Translations under genes and position numbers: made by a program | Origin: Bog-756 sp963835465 | Lineage (GTDB): Bacteria > Actinomycetota > Acidimicrobiia > Acidimicrobiales > RAAP-2 | Length of the DNA: 64,000 nt | Assembly: GCA_963835465.1 (NCBI GenBank) | Contig: CAWIFR010000002.1 | Span: 744,001 to 808,000 of the forward strand | Reading direction: 5' to 3' | Notes under the pieces: model-generated | Database searches by the model: none | The model's input: only the letters and a program-made list of their open reading frames with translations | What the model was told of the DNA's origin: nothing | Part shown: piece by piece, positions 43,593 to 52,186 of the stretch | Layout: each line of letters starts with the position of its first letter | Numbering within the stretch: position 1 is the first letter of the stretch

Positions 43593-45344
43593 GTGACCGT
43601 TGAATCTTCGCCCGGGGGCCCTGTGCTGTCGGTCCCCTTCGCTCCGCTGGGTGGTCTTACCCATCCGGTGTCCCACCATGCCCCACTGCCCCCTCCCGAG
43701 GAAGATCCGCTCTGGTTCCAGCGGGCCGTCTTCTACGAAGTGCTCATCCGCGGCTTCTTTGACGGCAACAACGACGGGGTGGGTGACATCCCCGGGCTCA
43801 TCGCCAAGCTGGACTATCTGCAGTGGCTCGGCGTGGACTGCCTCTGGCTGCTGCCCTTCTATCCGTCCCCCCTCCGGGACGGCGGCTACGACATCAGCGA
43901 CTACTACTCGGTCCACCCCGAGTCGGGCACCGTTGACGACCTCAGGCGACTGCTCGAGGAGGCCCACGCCCGGGGCATCCGGGTCATCGCCGACCTGGTC
44001 ATCAACCACACCAGCGACCAGAACCCATGGTTCATCGAGTCCCGCCAGAGCCGAGACAACCCCAAGGCCGACTGGTACGTGTGGAACGACGACGACCAGC
44101 GGTGGCCCGAGGCCCGGGTGGTGTTCGTGGACGTGGAGCGGTCCAACTGGGCCTATGACGCCCAACGGGACCAGTACTACTGGCACCGCTTCTACGCCCA
44201 TCAGCCCGACCTCAACTACGAAAACCCCGAAGTGGCCGACGCCATGCTCAACGTGGTGCGCTACTGGCTCGACCTGGGACTGGACGGATTCCGGCTGGAC
44301 GCGGTGCCCTTCCTGTTCCAGAAGGACGGCACCGCGGGGGAGAACCTTCCCGAGACCCACGCCTTCATCCGTCGAATCCGTGCCGAGCTCGAGGAGCACT
44401 ACCCCGGCCGGATCCTGTTGGCCGAGGCCAACGGGTGGCCGGCCGATGTGGCCGACTACTTCGGGGACGACGACGAGTGCCACCTCTGCTTCAACTTCCC
44501 GCTGATGCCCCGGCTGTTCATGGCCGTCCGACGGGAGCAGAGCTATCCCATCACCGAGATCCTGGCCCAGACGCCCGTGGCTCCCGGTGGATCCCAGTGG
44601 GCCATCTTCCTGCGCAACCACGACGAGCTGACGCTGGAGATGGTCACCGAGGAGGAGCGGGACTACCTGTTCTCCGAGTACGCCAAGGACCCCCGCATGA
44701 AGCGCCACATGGGCATCGGTCGCAGGCTGGCTCCGCTGCTGGACCGCGACCGTCGGCTCTCCGAGCTGCTCTTCTACCTACTGTTCACCCTGCGGGGGAG
44801 CCCCGTCCTCTACTACGGCGACGAGATCCAGATGGGGGACAACCTCTACCTGGGCGACCGTGACTCGGTGCGTACGCCCATGCAGTGGACGCCGGACCGC
44901 AACGGCGGCTTCAGTCGGGCCGACTTCGCCCAGCTCTACCTCCCGCCCCTCATGGACCCGGTCTACGGGTTCACGGCCGTCAATGTGGAGGCCCAACAGC
45001 GGAATCCCAGCTCGTTCCTCCACTGGATGCGGAGGATCCTGGCCGTGCGTCGCGAGTTCCCCGTACTCGGGACGGGCGAGCTCGAGGTCATCTCGTCAGC
45101 CAACCCGTCGGTGCTGGGCTTCGTGCGCTCGGCCCCCGATGACGCTCAGCGGGGGCCGGTGAACCCGGTGCTGTGCGTGCACAACCTGTCCAAGCTGGCC
45201 CAGCCGGCCGAGCTCCATGTGGAGCGCTGGGCCGGGCGACAGCCCATCGAGCTCCTGGGTCGGGTGGCCTTCCCCCTCATCGGCAGCGAGCCCTACCGGG
45301 TGACCCTTGCCCCCTATGGCTCGCAGTGCTTCGAGATGGCGTAG
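43593..45344 (+). CDS. treS: Maltose alpha-D-glucosyltransferase (trehalose synthase)
   Basis: A 583-residue GH13 enzyme that interconverts maltose and trehalose. Conserved regions are VFYEVLIRGFFDGNNDGVGD, LPFYPSPLRDGGYDISDY, DLVINHTSDQNPWF, the nucleophile in GLDGFRLDAVPFLF, the acid Glu in LLAEANGWPADV, and FLRNHDELTLEM. It starts at GTG 43593. In mycobacteria TreS works with the maltokinase Pep2 and GlgE; neither gene is next to it here. Confidence 0.93.
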   Translation: MTVESSPGGPVLSVPFAPLGGLTHPVSHHAPLPPPEEDPLWFQRAVFYEVLIRGFFDGNNDGVGDIPGLIAKLDYLQWLGVDCLWLLPFYPSPLRDGGYDISDYYSVHPESGTVDDLRRLLEEAHARGIRVIADLVINHTSDQNPWFIESRQSRDNPKADWYVWNDDDQRWPEARVVFVDVERSNWAYDAQRDQYYWHRFYAHQPDLNYENPEVADAMLNVVRYWLDLGLDGFRLDAVPFLFQKDGTAGENLPETHAFIRRIRAELEEHYPGRILLAEANGWPADVADYFGDDDECHLCFNFPLMPRLFMAVRREQSYPITEILAQTPVAPGGSQWAIFLRNHDELTLEMVTEEERDYLFSEYAKDPRMKRHMGIGRRLAPLLDRDRRLSELLFYLLFTLRGSPVLYYGDEIQMGDNLYLGDRDSVRTPMQWTPDRNGGFSRADFAQLYLPPLMDPVYGFTAVNVEAQQRNPSSFLHWMRRILAVRREFPVLGTGELEVISSANPSVLGFVRSAPDDAQRGPVNPVLCVHNLSKLAQPAELHVERWAGRQPIELLGRVAFPLIGSEPYRVTLAPYGSQCFEMA

Positions 45345-45370
45345 GCCCGGGCTGGGCGGGGTCCCGGGCC
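45344..45370. terminator. Hairpin between treS and galT
   Basis: GGCCCGGG (45344-45351) and CCCGGGCC (45363-45370) form a perfect eight-base stem with an 11-base loop right after the treS stop, between convergent genes. There is no T-tract. Confidence 0.45.
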
Positions 45371-45421
45371 GGGCGGCGGCCTCCCCGGATCAGGTCTCAG
45401 CGGGCTCGGGGGTCGTCGGCC

Positions 45422-46413
45422 CTAGCCGGTGTGGGCCATCGGAACCTGGACGGCCAACTCCTCGGCGGCCTGCTCGGGGTTCACGATGTTGATCATCACG
45501 CCGGTGCCCAGCTCGAAGCCGGCCACCGTGGTGATCTTGGGCACCACGTGGACGTGCCAGTGGTACGGCTCGGGGGCCCGGTAGGGGGCGGAGTGGAAGA
45601 CCAGGTTGTAGGCGACATCGCCCACGACGTCGCGCAAGCTGCCCAGGGCCACCTTCAGGGCATGGCCCACCGCGATCAGGTCGGCCGGGGGGCTGTGGTG
45701 GAGATGGGGGCCATGGGCCCTCGGGATGATCAGCATCTCGTAGGGCGCCCCGCTCCAGAACGGGCAGATCACGAGGACCCGTTCGTCGGCGTAGACCACT
45801 CGGTGGTTGACGTTCTCCTCGGCATCGACCGCGGTGCACAGCAGGCAACGACCGGCGAAGCGGGCGAAGCCGGCCTGCTCCTCGACCAGCTCCCGGGGGA
45901 CGAAGGACATGCCGAGCAGCTGGCCGTGCGGGTGCTCGATGGAGGCGCCGGCCTCGCGGCCGGCGTTGACGATGGCCTGGCTGTAGCGGAGACCGGGAAT
46001 GGTCGCATGGTCGGTGATCCGGTCGCTGATGGCCGTCATCACTGCCGTGGCCTGTTCGTCGCTCAGCATGGACCACGAGTTCTGATGGTCCGGGGACAGG
46101 ACGATGACCTCGTGGATCCCCCTGCCGTGGCCTGGGTGAACACGGGGCCCCGGTTGGTCACCACGAACGGGGCGTTGCCCTCGAACGCCGGGTAGAGGTT
46201 GGGGACCACCCGCACCAGCCAGTTCCCGTCGGCGCCCTTGGTCTCCAGGGTGGGGGTGACCTGCTCCTCGTTGCCCGGACAGAACGGGCAGGGCCGGGAG
46301 GTGTCGGCCTGGATGGACGCCGCCCGGGGAGCGAAGGCCTGGGGTCGGGAGGCCCGGTCGGTGCTCACCACCACCCATCGGCCGGTCAGGGGATCGAGTC
46401 GGAGCTGATTCAT
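45422..46413 (-). CDS. galT: Galactose-1-phosphate uridylyltransferase, frameshifted
   Basis: A HIT-superfamily enzyme that swaps UMP between UDP-glucose and galactose-1-phosphate. The first frame (ATG 46413) carries NQLRLDPLTGRWVVVSTDRA, the zinc-site CPFCPGNE and VVPNLYPAFEG. It breaks at the CCCCC run 46119-46123. Adding one base continues with GIHEVIVLSPDHQNSWSML, the active-site EHPHGQLLGM, the second metal-site CLLCTAVD and YHWHVHVVPKI, to the stop at 45422. The restored protein has about 330 residues, normal for actinobacteria. Confidence 0.87.
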
Positions 46414-46615
46414 CAGGAGTCCGCGTGGCCCCGGCGGCCCTGAGTTGTCTGTCTACGCACGGTGCTTGCCACCTCAATCCCATCTTCGACGCCCACCCTC
46501 GCCCGGATGTGCGGGTGGAGATGACGGTCCTGTTACGAGCGTAGCAATCTCAGCGCCTGAGTAGGTGCCAGGACCCGGCGGCGACCTGAGGGCCCCAGGT
46601 GCCAGAATCCCCCCG

Positions 46616-47160
46616 ATGACCGCTGCTGACCCAGTCCTGTCGGCCACCACCCACGCCCGGGACGCCGCCTACGACGTCGTGCTCCTGGGCCACGTGTTGG
46701 CGGCGGCGGTCGGCCTGGGGGCGGTCGTGGTCTCCGGGGCCTACGCCTTGGCCCTGCTCCGGTCGGGCCCGGACCCGAACCGATCCGTCGGTACTACCGC
46801 CCCGGGGTGAACTGGGGGGGACGGGTCCTGTTCCTCATCCCCGTGCTGGGCGCGGCCCTGATGGCCATGGGCCACGGCGACTGGTCCTTCTCCGACGGGT
46901 GGATCACCCTCGGCCTGGCCCTGTGGGCGGCGGTGGCCGTCGTGGCCGAGATGGCCCTGTGGCCGGCCGAACGCCGCCTCCAGGAGGCGGTGGTCGGAGC
47001 CGACGACCGGGCGACGCCATTGGTCCCGCCGGGGCCGAGGGGTGCAGGGGGACCGGTCGCGCCGGAGGTGCGGCCGGTCTGCCTCCGGGTGGTGGGGCTC
47101 TCCGCCGTGCTCACCGCGGTGTTGGTCGCCGCCGCCGTGGTCATGGTGGCCAAGCCCTGA
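46616..47160 (+). CDS. Small integral membrane protein (DUF2269-like), frameshifted
   Basis: Two frames form one protein of about 180 residues with four helices. The first (ATG 46616) has VVLLGHVLAAAVGLGAVVVS. It shifts within the G/C runs around 46767-46795. The second gives PIRRYYRPGVNWGGRVLFLI, then WITLGLALWAAVAVVAEMAL and SAVLTAVLVAAAVVMVAKP. The arrangement resembles the DUF2269 family; function is unknown. It converges on the P450 gene. Confidence 0.6.
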
Positions 47161-47193
47161 TCGGGTGGTTGGTGCGGGCCGGGGTCGCCGCCG

Positions 47194-48473
47194 TCAACCG
47201 GGCGTGAACCGGCAGGGGAGGTGCTTGATCCCGTTGATGAAGTTGGAGAGGAGCCGGTCGGGTTCGCCGGTGGCCTCGATGTCGGGGAGGCGGACGAACA
47301 GCTCGCGCACCATGACGTTGATCTCCCGGCGGGCCAGGTGGGCGCCGAGGCAGAAGTGCGGCCCGGCGGCGCCGAAGCCGAAGTGGGGGTTGGGGGACCG
47401 CCGGACGTCGAAGCGTGTAGCGGGTCCTCGAAGCCGTCCTCGTCCCGGTTGGCCGAGTTGTAGAAGAGGAGGACCTTGTCCCCCTCGTGGAGCGCCTCAC
47501 CCGACAGCCGGTGTCCTCGGTCACCGTGCGGCGCATCCAGATGACCGGCGAGGCCCACCGGACGATCTCGTCGACCCCGGTGGCCGCGATGGTGGTCGGG
47601 TCGGCCTGCCACAGGGCCCGCTGGTCAGGGTATTCGGTCAGGGCGAGCAGGGCGTGGGAGATCGAGTTCCGGGTGGTCTCGTTGCCCGCCGTCAGCAGGA
47701 GGACGAAGAAGGAGGCCAGTTCGCCCGAGGTCAGGGCCTCGCCGTCGATGTTGGTGGTGATGAGTGCCGTGGTCAGGTCGTCGATGGGGTTGTCCACCCG
47801 GTACGCGCTGAGCTCGTTCATCAGGTCGGTCAGCTCCTGGCCCGCTTCGATGAACGCCAGGACCGGGTCGGTCCCCTCGGGGACGTACTCGGGGTCGCCC
47901 ATGCTGAGGATGATGTTGGAGCAGCGGAGTACCGTGCCGTACTCGGACGGCGGCACGCCCATCATGTCGCAGATGATCTCGAGGGGGAACGGGGTGGCGA
48001 TCTCGGTGGCGAAATCGCAGGCGCCGAGGCCGGCGGCCCGCTGGATGACCCGGTCGGCGACCTCTTCGATGTTCTCCTCGATGCGCTTGATCCGTCGAGG
48101 GTTGAACGCCGCCGAGACGATGCGCCGCAGCCGGGCGTGGCGGGGGTTGTCCGTCGAGATCATCCCGGCGAAGTACTCCACCATCTCGGGGGGAAGGTCG
48201 AGGATGCTGACCGCTCCCTGGCCCGAGCAGTAGATCTCCGGGTGGCGGCTGACCTCGGCTACGTCCGCATAGCGGGTCACCGCCCGATAGCCCGGGCCCG
48301 GGGGGAGGGGCCAGCGCGGATGTGAGGGTGGCATCGGGCTCCTCGAAGAAGGCCAGCGGGCGCTCGCGGCGCAGCAGGCGGAAGGCTTCCTCCCGCTCGC
48401 TCCACGGGCGCGCCCAGAAGTCCATGTCGGAGAGGTCGATCTCGTCCAGGCCGAGCGCATGGTTGGGGGTCAT
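47194..48473 (-). CDS. Cytochrome P450, broken by three frameshifts
   Basis: A CYP of about 425 residues spread over several frames. Frame one (ATG 48473) gives LGLDEIDLSDMDFWARPWSE. Near 48305 it shifts to PGPGYRAVTRYADVAEVSRH, then the I-helix LLTAGNETTRNSISHALLAL and the ExxR segment VDEIVRWASPV. Near 47515 it shifts again to LHEGDKVLLFYNSANRDEDG. Near 47415 it reaches a third frame with the haem loop FGFGAAGPHFCLGAHLARRE, ending CRFTPG at 47194. All core motifs survive, so the breaks look like base errors. The type resembles actinobacterial CYPs acting on sterol or lipid side chains. No redox partner is adjacent. Confidence 0.82.
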
Positions 48474-48482
48474 GCCATCACC

Positions 48483-49211
48483 TTACCGAGAGGCTGCCGC
48501 CGGCCCCTGGTCGGTGCCGTGGACACCACCGGCGAGTGCGGCCCGGAGGGCGTCCCGGGCGTCGTCGATGCGACCGGCCTCGACCAGCGGGACGACGTGG
48601 TCGTCGAGCAGCGTCGCCCACGCCACGGCCCCGGTCGGCCGGCCCGAGGCCCGCCACTCGGCGCGGGCCTCCTCGACCAGGGAGGCGACCGTCTCCAGCC
48701 CGGTCGGGAGGGCGGCGGTGATCCGGTCGCGCAGCCAGCGGGCCAGTGCCGGGCTGGCCCCCCCGGTGGAGACGGCCACCGTCACAGGGCCCCGGTGGAG
48801 AACAGCGGGGAGGCGGACATCCCCCGGCCGGCTGCTGTCGGCGCTGTTGACCAGCACCCGGGCGGCTCGGGCATCGGCCACGACGGCGTCGTCCACTGCG
48901 GGATCGCCGGTGGCGGTCACCACCAGGTCGAAGGCGGCTGCCTCGCCGCTGCGGTAGGGGCGCCGCTCCACCGTGGCCAACTCGTCGAGGTCGTCGGCTC
49001 CGTCGACCGGTTGCGCCAGGTCGAGAGCCACCACGGTCACCCGGGCCCCGGCGTCGGCGAGGGTCCGGACCTTGCGGGCGGCCACCGGCCCTCCTCCTAC
49101 GACGAGGCAGGGCCGACCGCTGAGGTCCAGCACCAGCGGCAGGCCCCCGGCCCCCCGACCGGATGGGCCCGGTCGAGGCGGCGGATCACCGCCCCGGTGG
49201 GAGGGACTCAC
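48483..49211 (-). CDS. Precorrin-2 dehydrogenase/sirohydrochlorin ferrochelatase-like protein
   Basis: A 242-residue protein with the Met8/CysG N-terminal fold: LVLDLSGRPCLVVGGGPVAA for NAD, VTVVALD, LVVTATGDPAVDDAVVADAR, VNSADSSRPGDVRLPAVLHR and VAVSTGGASPALARWLRDRI. It oxidises precorrin-2 and may insert iron to make siroheme, the cofactor of the sulfite reductase encoded at 50372. It starts at GTG 49211; the first 25 residues are Pro/Gly/Arg-rich. It diverges from cysH across a 416-base regulatory region, so siroheme supply and its use may be co-regulated. Confidence 0.88.
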   Translation of the reverse strand: MSPSHRGGDPPPRPGPSGRGAGGLPLVLDLSGRPCLVVGGGPVAARKVRTLADAGARVTVVALDLAQPVDGADDLDELATVERRPYRSGEAAAFDLVVTATGDPAVDDAVVADARAARVLVNSADSSRPGDVRLPAVLHRGPVTVAVSTGGASPALARWLRDRITAALPTGLETVASLVEEARAEWRASGRPTGAVAWATLLDDHVVPLVEAGRIDDARDALRAALAGGVHGTDQGPAAASR

Positions 49212-49627
49212 GGCCGGGGCTCGCCCAGAGGGGGACGGCGGGGCACGACGGCCCGGGCCCCGAGCGGCTGCCGGGCACAGCAGTTCCTACTGGCTTGGCC
49301 TGGATTGTCACAAAACTTGATCTGATTACTCATGTATAGTCTCCGGCGTCGGATGTTCCAGTCCAGCATGGCCCGAAGGGGCCGGTTGCCAGGCACTTCT
49401 CTGTTCCACGTGATGGGCCGGAGGCCAATGGGTTGTTGGCGGAACCGGCGGATGCGACCGAAGTCGAGGAATGGGACCAGGGTTCTGAGGGTCCTATCGC
49501 AGTGCGTAGGAGGCCTGAGCCCGGGGACAGGGGCGCCAGGACAGGCGATCGCAGAGTGGGGAGAGGAACGGTGGCGGCGTTCCCACTCCTTCGCCCTCCG
49601 GGACGACCGTGATGACAAGAGAGGGAT
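49212..49627. other. Divergent promoter region of the sulfur locus
   Basis: No gene. Bases 49305-49341 are strikingly AT-rich for this genome (TTGTCACAAAACTTGATC, then the dyad listed separately), as expected for the shared control region between the siroheme gene and cysH. The following 290 bases before cysH form a long leader. I looked for cobalamin and SAM riboswitch cores and for Cys-rich leader peptides and found none. Confidence 0.5.
49324..49341. promoter_or_regulatory. Imperfect palindrome, candidate operator of the sulfur locus
   Basis: GATTACTCATGTATAGTC reads GACTATACATGAGTAATC on the other strand: 12 of 18 positions are symmetric around CATG. It lies in the AT-rich island between the two divergent sulfur genes and includes a TATAGT that could be a -10 element for cysH. 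Confidence 0.4.
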
Positions 49628-50317
49628 GTGCACGTGGGCATCGTGGCCAGCAAATCTGAACTGCAGGAGCTCAAAGAGGAGGTGGACGAGCAGTCCGCCG
49701 CCTTCGAGACCGCTCCCGCCGGCCTGGTGGTGGCCTGGGCGGTCGAGCGGTTCGGGTCCAAGCTGACCATGGCTTCCTCGTTCCAAGAGGCGGTCCTCAT
49801 CGACATCGCCACCAACGTCGATCCGGCCATCGAGGTGGTCTTCCTCGACACCGGCTCCCACTTCCCCGAGACCCTCGAGTACGTGGAGACCATCCGCAAC
49901 CGCTACGACCTCAACCTCACGGTCACCCAGCCGGCGGCCGGGGCAGAGGAGTGGCCCTGCGGGAGCGCCCAGTGCTGCGAGTACCGCAAGGTACGTCCGA
50001 TGAAGCAGGCCATGGAGGGCAAGGAGGCATGGATCACCGGTCTGAAGCGGGTGGACGCCCCCACCCGGCGGAACGCCCCCATCGTGGCCTACGACGACAA
50101 CTGGGGCATGGTCAAGATCAACCCCCTGGCCACCTGGACCGAGCAGGACATCGTCGGCTACAGCGCCGACCACGGCATCCCCCGGCATCCGCTGCTCTCG
50201 CAGGGCTACCTCTCCATCGGGTGCGCTCCGACCACCCGTCCGGTGAAGCTCGGGGAGCACCCGCGGGCCGGACGTTGGTCCGATTCCGACAAGGTCGAGT
50301 GCGGGCTGCACGTCTGA
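49628..50317 (+). CDS. cysH: Phosphoadenylyl/adenylyl-sulfate reductase, atypical cluster ligands
   Basis: A 229-residue reductase that makes sulfite from APS or PAPS. The nucleotide-binding part has TMASSFQEAVLIDIATN and FLDTGSHFPETLEYV; then come C116-C117 in AQCCEYRKVRPM, GLKRVDAPTRRNAPIV, and the C-terminal catalytic Cys225 in VECGLHV. APS reductases carry a 4Fe-4S cluster on CC plus CxxC; here the last pair reads C199-A-P-T202, so the fourth ligand is Thr. AGAGAGG precedes; GTG 49628 or GTG 49634 could start. Fifty-four bases separate it from the sulfite reductase gene. Confidence 0.92.
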   Translation: MHVGIVASKSELQELKEEVDEQSAAFETAPAGLVVAWAVERFGSKLTMASSFQEAVLIDIATNVDPAIEVVFLDTGSHFPETLEYVETIRNRYDLNLTVTQPAAGAEEWPCGSAQCCEYRKVRPMKQAMEGKEAWITGLKRVDAPTRRNAPIVAYDDNWGMVKINPLATWTEQDIVGYSADHGIPRHPLLSQGYLSIGCAPTTRPVKLGEHPRAGRWSDSDKVECGLHV

Positions 50318-50371
50318 GATGACGGCAGACCGACCCCTCATCCTTGCGGCCCCGATGACCACACCCCTGAG

Positions 50372-52186
50372 ATGACCAAGGACCGGGACGAGCTCTACGG
50401 GCTCAACATCCGCGGGACCGAGCGGCCCATGCCGTTCATCGATCCCTATCGGACGGTGGGCGAGCTCAACGAGATCGAGCAGTGGAAGCTGGAGCGCCAC
50501 CCGCTGGAGATCGTGGACGCCATCATCGACACCTACTCCCAGGAGGGCCCGGCAGGGATTGCCAAGATTCCCGGCGAGGTGGAGCGGCTGAAGTGGGCGG
50601 GGATCTACCCTCAAAAGCAGGGCGGCGATGCCTTCATGATGCGCGTGAAGGTGCCGGGCGGGTTCCTCACGGCCCCGCAGATCCGGGAGATCGGGGTAGT
50701 TGCCGACGCCTTCGGCGAGGGCCCCGACGGCACCGAATCCCGGGTGTTTGGTTCCCGCTACGCCGACTTGACCACCCGCCAGACGGTCCAGATCCACTGG
50801 CTCCGCATCGAGGACATTCCCCGTATCTGGCGGCGGTTCGCCGCCGTGGGGCTCACCACCGTGCAGGCCTGCGGCGACTCGGCCCGCAACGTGCTCAGCT
50901 GTCCCGTGTCCGGCGTGGACGCCCACGAGGCCTTCGACGCCCTGCCCATCGCTCGGAAGGTCTCGGACTTCTTCACGGGCAACCGCGAGTACGCCAACCT
51001 CCCGCGTAAGTTCAAGATGTCGGTGACCGGCTGCGTGGAGGACTGTGCCCAGGCCGAGATCAACGACATCGGGTTGTGGCCGGCCCGGTCGGCCGACGGG
51101 ACGCTCGGATTCAATCTGCTGGTCGGTGGCGGTCTGTCCGACGGCGAGCGGATGGCTTCGGACATCGACGTCTTCGTCCAGCAGGCCCAGGCCGTCGAGG
51201 TCACCCGGGCCATTGCCCAGCTCTTCGGCGAGCTGGGGAACCGCGAGAACCGCGGGCAGGCCCGCATGCGCTACCTGGTCCAGGAGCTGGGCCCCGAGGG
51301 GTTCCGCGAGGAGCTGGCCAGGCGGGCCCGCTTCGACCTGGTGCCGGCCGGCGAGGACCTGACCACCCGTTACCGCGGCGACCACGTCGGGGTGCACCCC
51401 CAGAAGCAGCCCGGGCTCGTCTATGTGGGGTGCTCGGTGCCGGTGGGGCGCATGAACGGATTGGAGCTGGTGGAGGCCGCCCGACTGGCGGAGACCTACG
51501 GCGACGGCACGGTACGGGTGGGTACCGACCAGAACATCACCTTCACCGGGGTGCCCGAGGATCGGGTCGACACCATGTTGGAAGAGGATCTGCTGCAGAA
51601 GTACTCGCCCTATCCGGGGCCGTTCACCCGTGGGGTCGTCGCCTGCACGGGTAGCGAGTTCTGCCGCTACGCCATCGTGGAGACCAAGGAGCGGGCGGTC
51701 AAGTGGGCCCGCTTCCTGGACGAACAGCTCGCCGGCGAGCCGGTGGGGGCCGTACCCGTGCCCGGCCGGCGGTCGGGGCCCAACGGGGACGCCGGTGTGA
51801 TCCGGATGCACTTCTCGGGCTGCTCGGCCAGCTGCGCCCAGCCGCAGATCGCCGACATCGGCTTCCGGGGCGAAGTGGCCCATGTGGGCAGCCACCTGTC
51901 CGAGGCGGTCGACATCGGCATGGGCGGCTCCCTCGGTACGGGATCGGGCTTCATCGACTGGATCGAGCACGCCCGACCGGTCAATGACGTACCCGACGCC
52001 CTCCTGCGGGTGGTGCGTCGCTACCAGTCCGAGCGCCGGGAGGACGAGCCGTTCTACAACTGGGCCCGAAGGGTGCCCAACGACGGCCTCCGCCGCACGT
52101 TGGCCGAGGAGGGGACGGGTACGCCGGTCGTCTTGGGCGCGACCAAGGGGAAGGCGCCGGCCACCAAGCAGGCACCGGTCCGATGA
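50372..52186 (+). CDS. sir: Siroheme sulfite (nitrite/sulfite) reductase
   Basis: A 604-residue enzyme of the nitrite/sulfite reductase family, six-electron reduction of sulfite to sulfide. Cluster and siroheme ligands are C425 and C431 in CTGSEFC, and C484 and C488 in GCSASC. RRFAAVGLTTVQACGDSARN, the first-half repeat MSVTGCVEDCAQAEINDIGL, GRMNGLELVEAARLAETYGD and RVGTDQNITFTGVPE follow the duplicated fold. The context (cysH upstream, siroheme synthesis divergent) favours sulfite over nitrite. It most resembles ferredoxin-dependent SirA/NirA. It overlaps the next gene by four bases, so that flavoprotein is its likely electron donor. A Lys/Ala/Thr tail closes the chain. Confidence 0.93.
   Translation: MTKDRDELYGLNIRGTERPMPFIDPYRTVGELNEIEQWKLERHPLEIVDAIIDTYSQEGPAGIAKIPGEVERLKWAGIYPQKQGGDAFMMRVKVPGGFLTAPQIREIGVVADAFGEGPDGTESRVFGSRYADLTTRQTVQIHWLRIEDIPRIWRRFAAVGLTTVQACGDSARNVLSCPVSGVDAHEAFDALPIARKVSDFFTGNREYANLPRKFKMSVTGCVEDCAQAEINDIGLWPARSADGTLGFNLLVGGGLSDGERMASDIDVFVQQAQAVEVTRAIAQLFGELGNRENRGQARMRYLVQELGPEGFREELARRARFDLVPAGEDLTTRYRGDHVGVHPQKQPGLVYVGCSVPVGRMNGLELVEAARLAETYGDGTVRVGTDQNITFTGVPEDRVDTMLEEDLLQKYSPYPGPFTRGVVACTGSEFCRYAIVETKERAVKWARFLDEQLAGEPVGAVPVPGRRSGPNGDAGVIRMHFSGCSASCAQPQIADIGFRGEVAHVGSHLSEAVDIGMGGSLGTGSGFIDWIEHARPVNDVPDALLRVVRRYQSERREDEPFYNWARRVPNDGLRRTLAEEGTGTPVVLGATKGKAPATKQAPVR

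Noticed and set aside
49342..49627. SAM or cobalamin riboswitch before cysH
   Set aside because: I could not find the conserved core boxes of either class, so only an unexplained leader is reported.
49208..51970. 920-codon minus-strand frame opposite cysH and the sulfite reductase gene
   Set aside because: Length alone is impressive, but it is the complement of two clear enzyme genes and has the same biased composition as other shadows.
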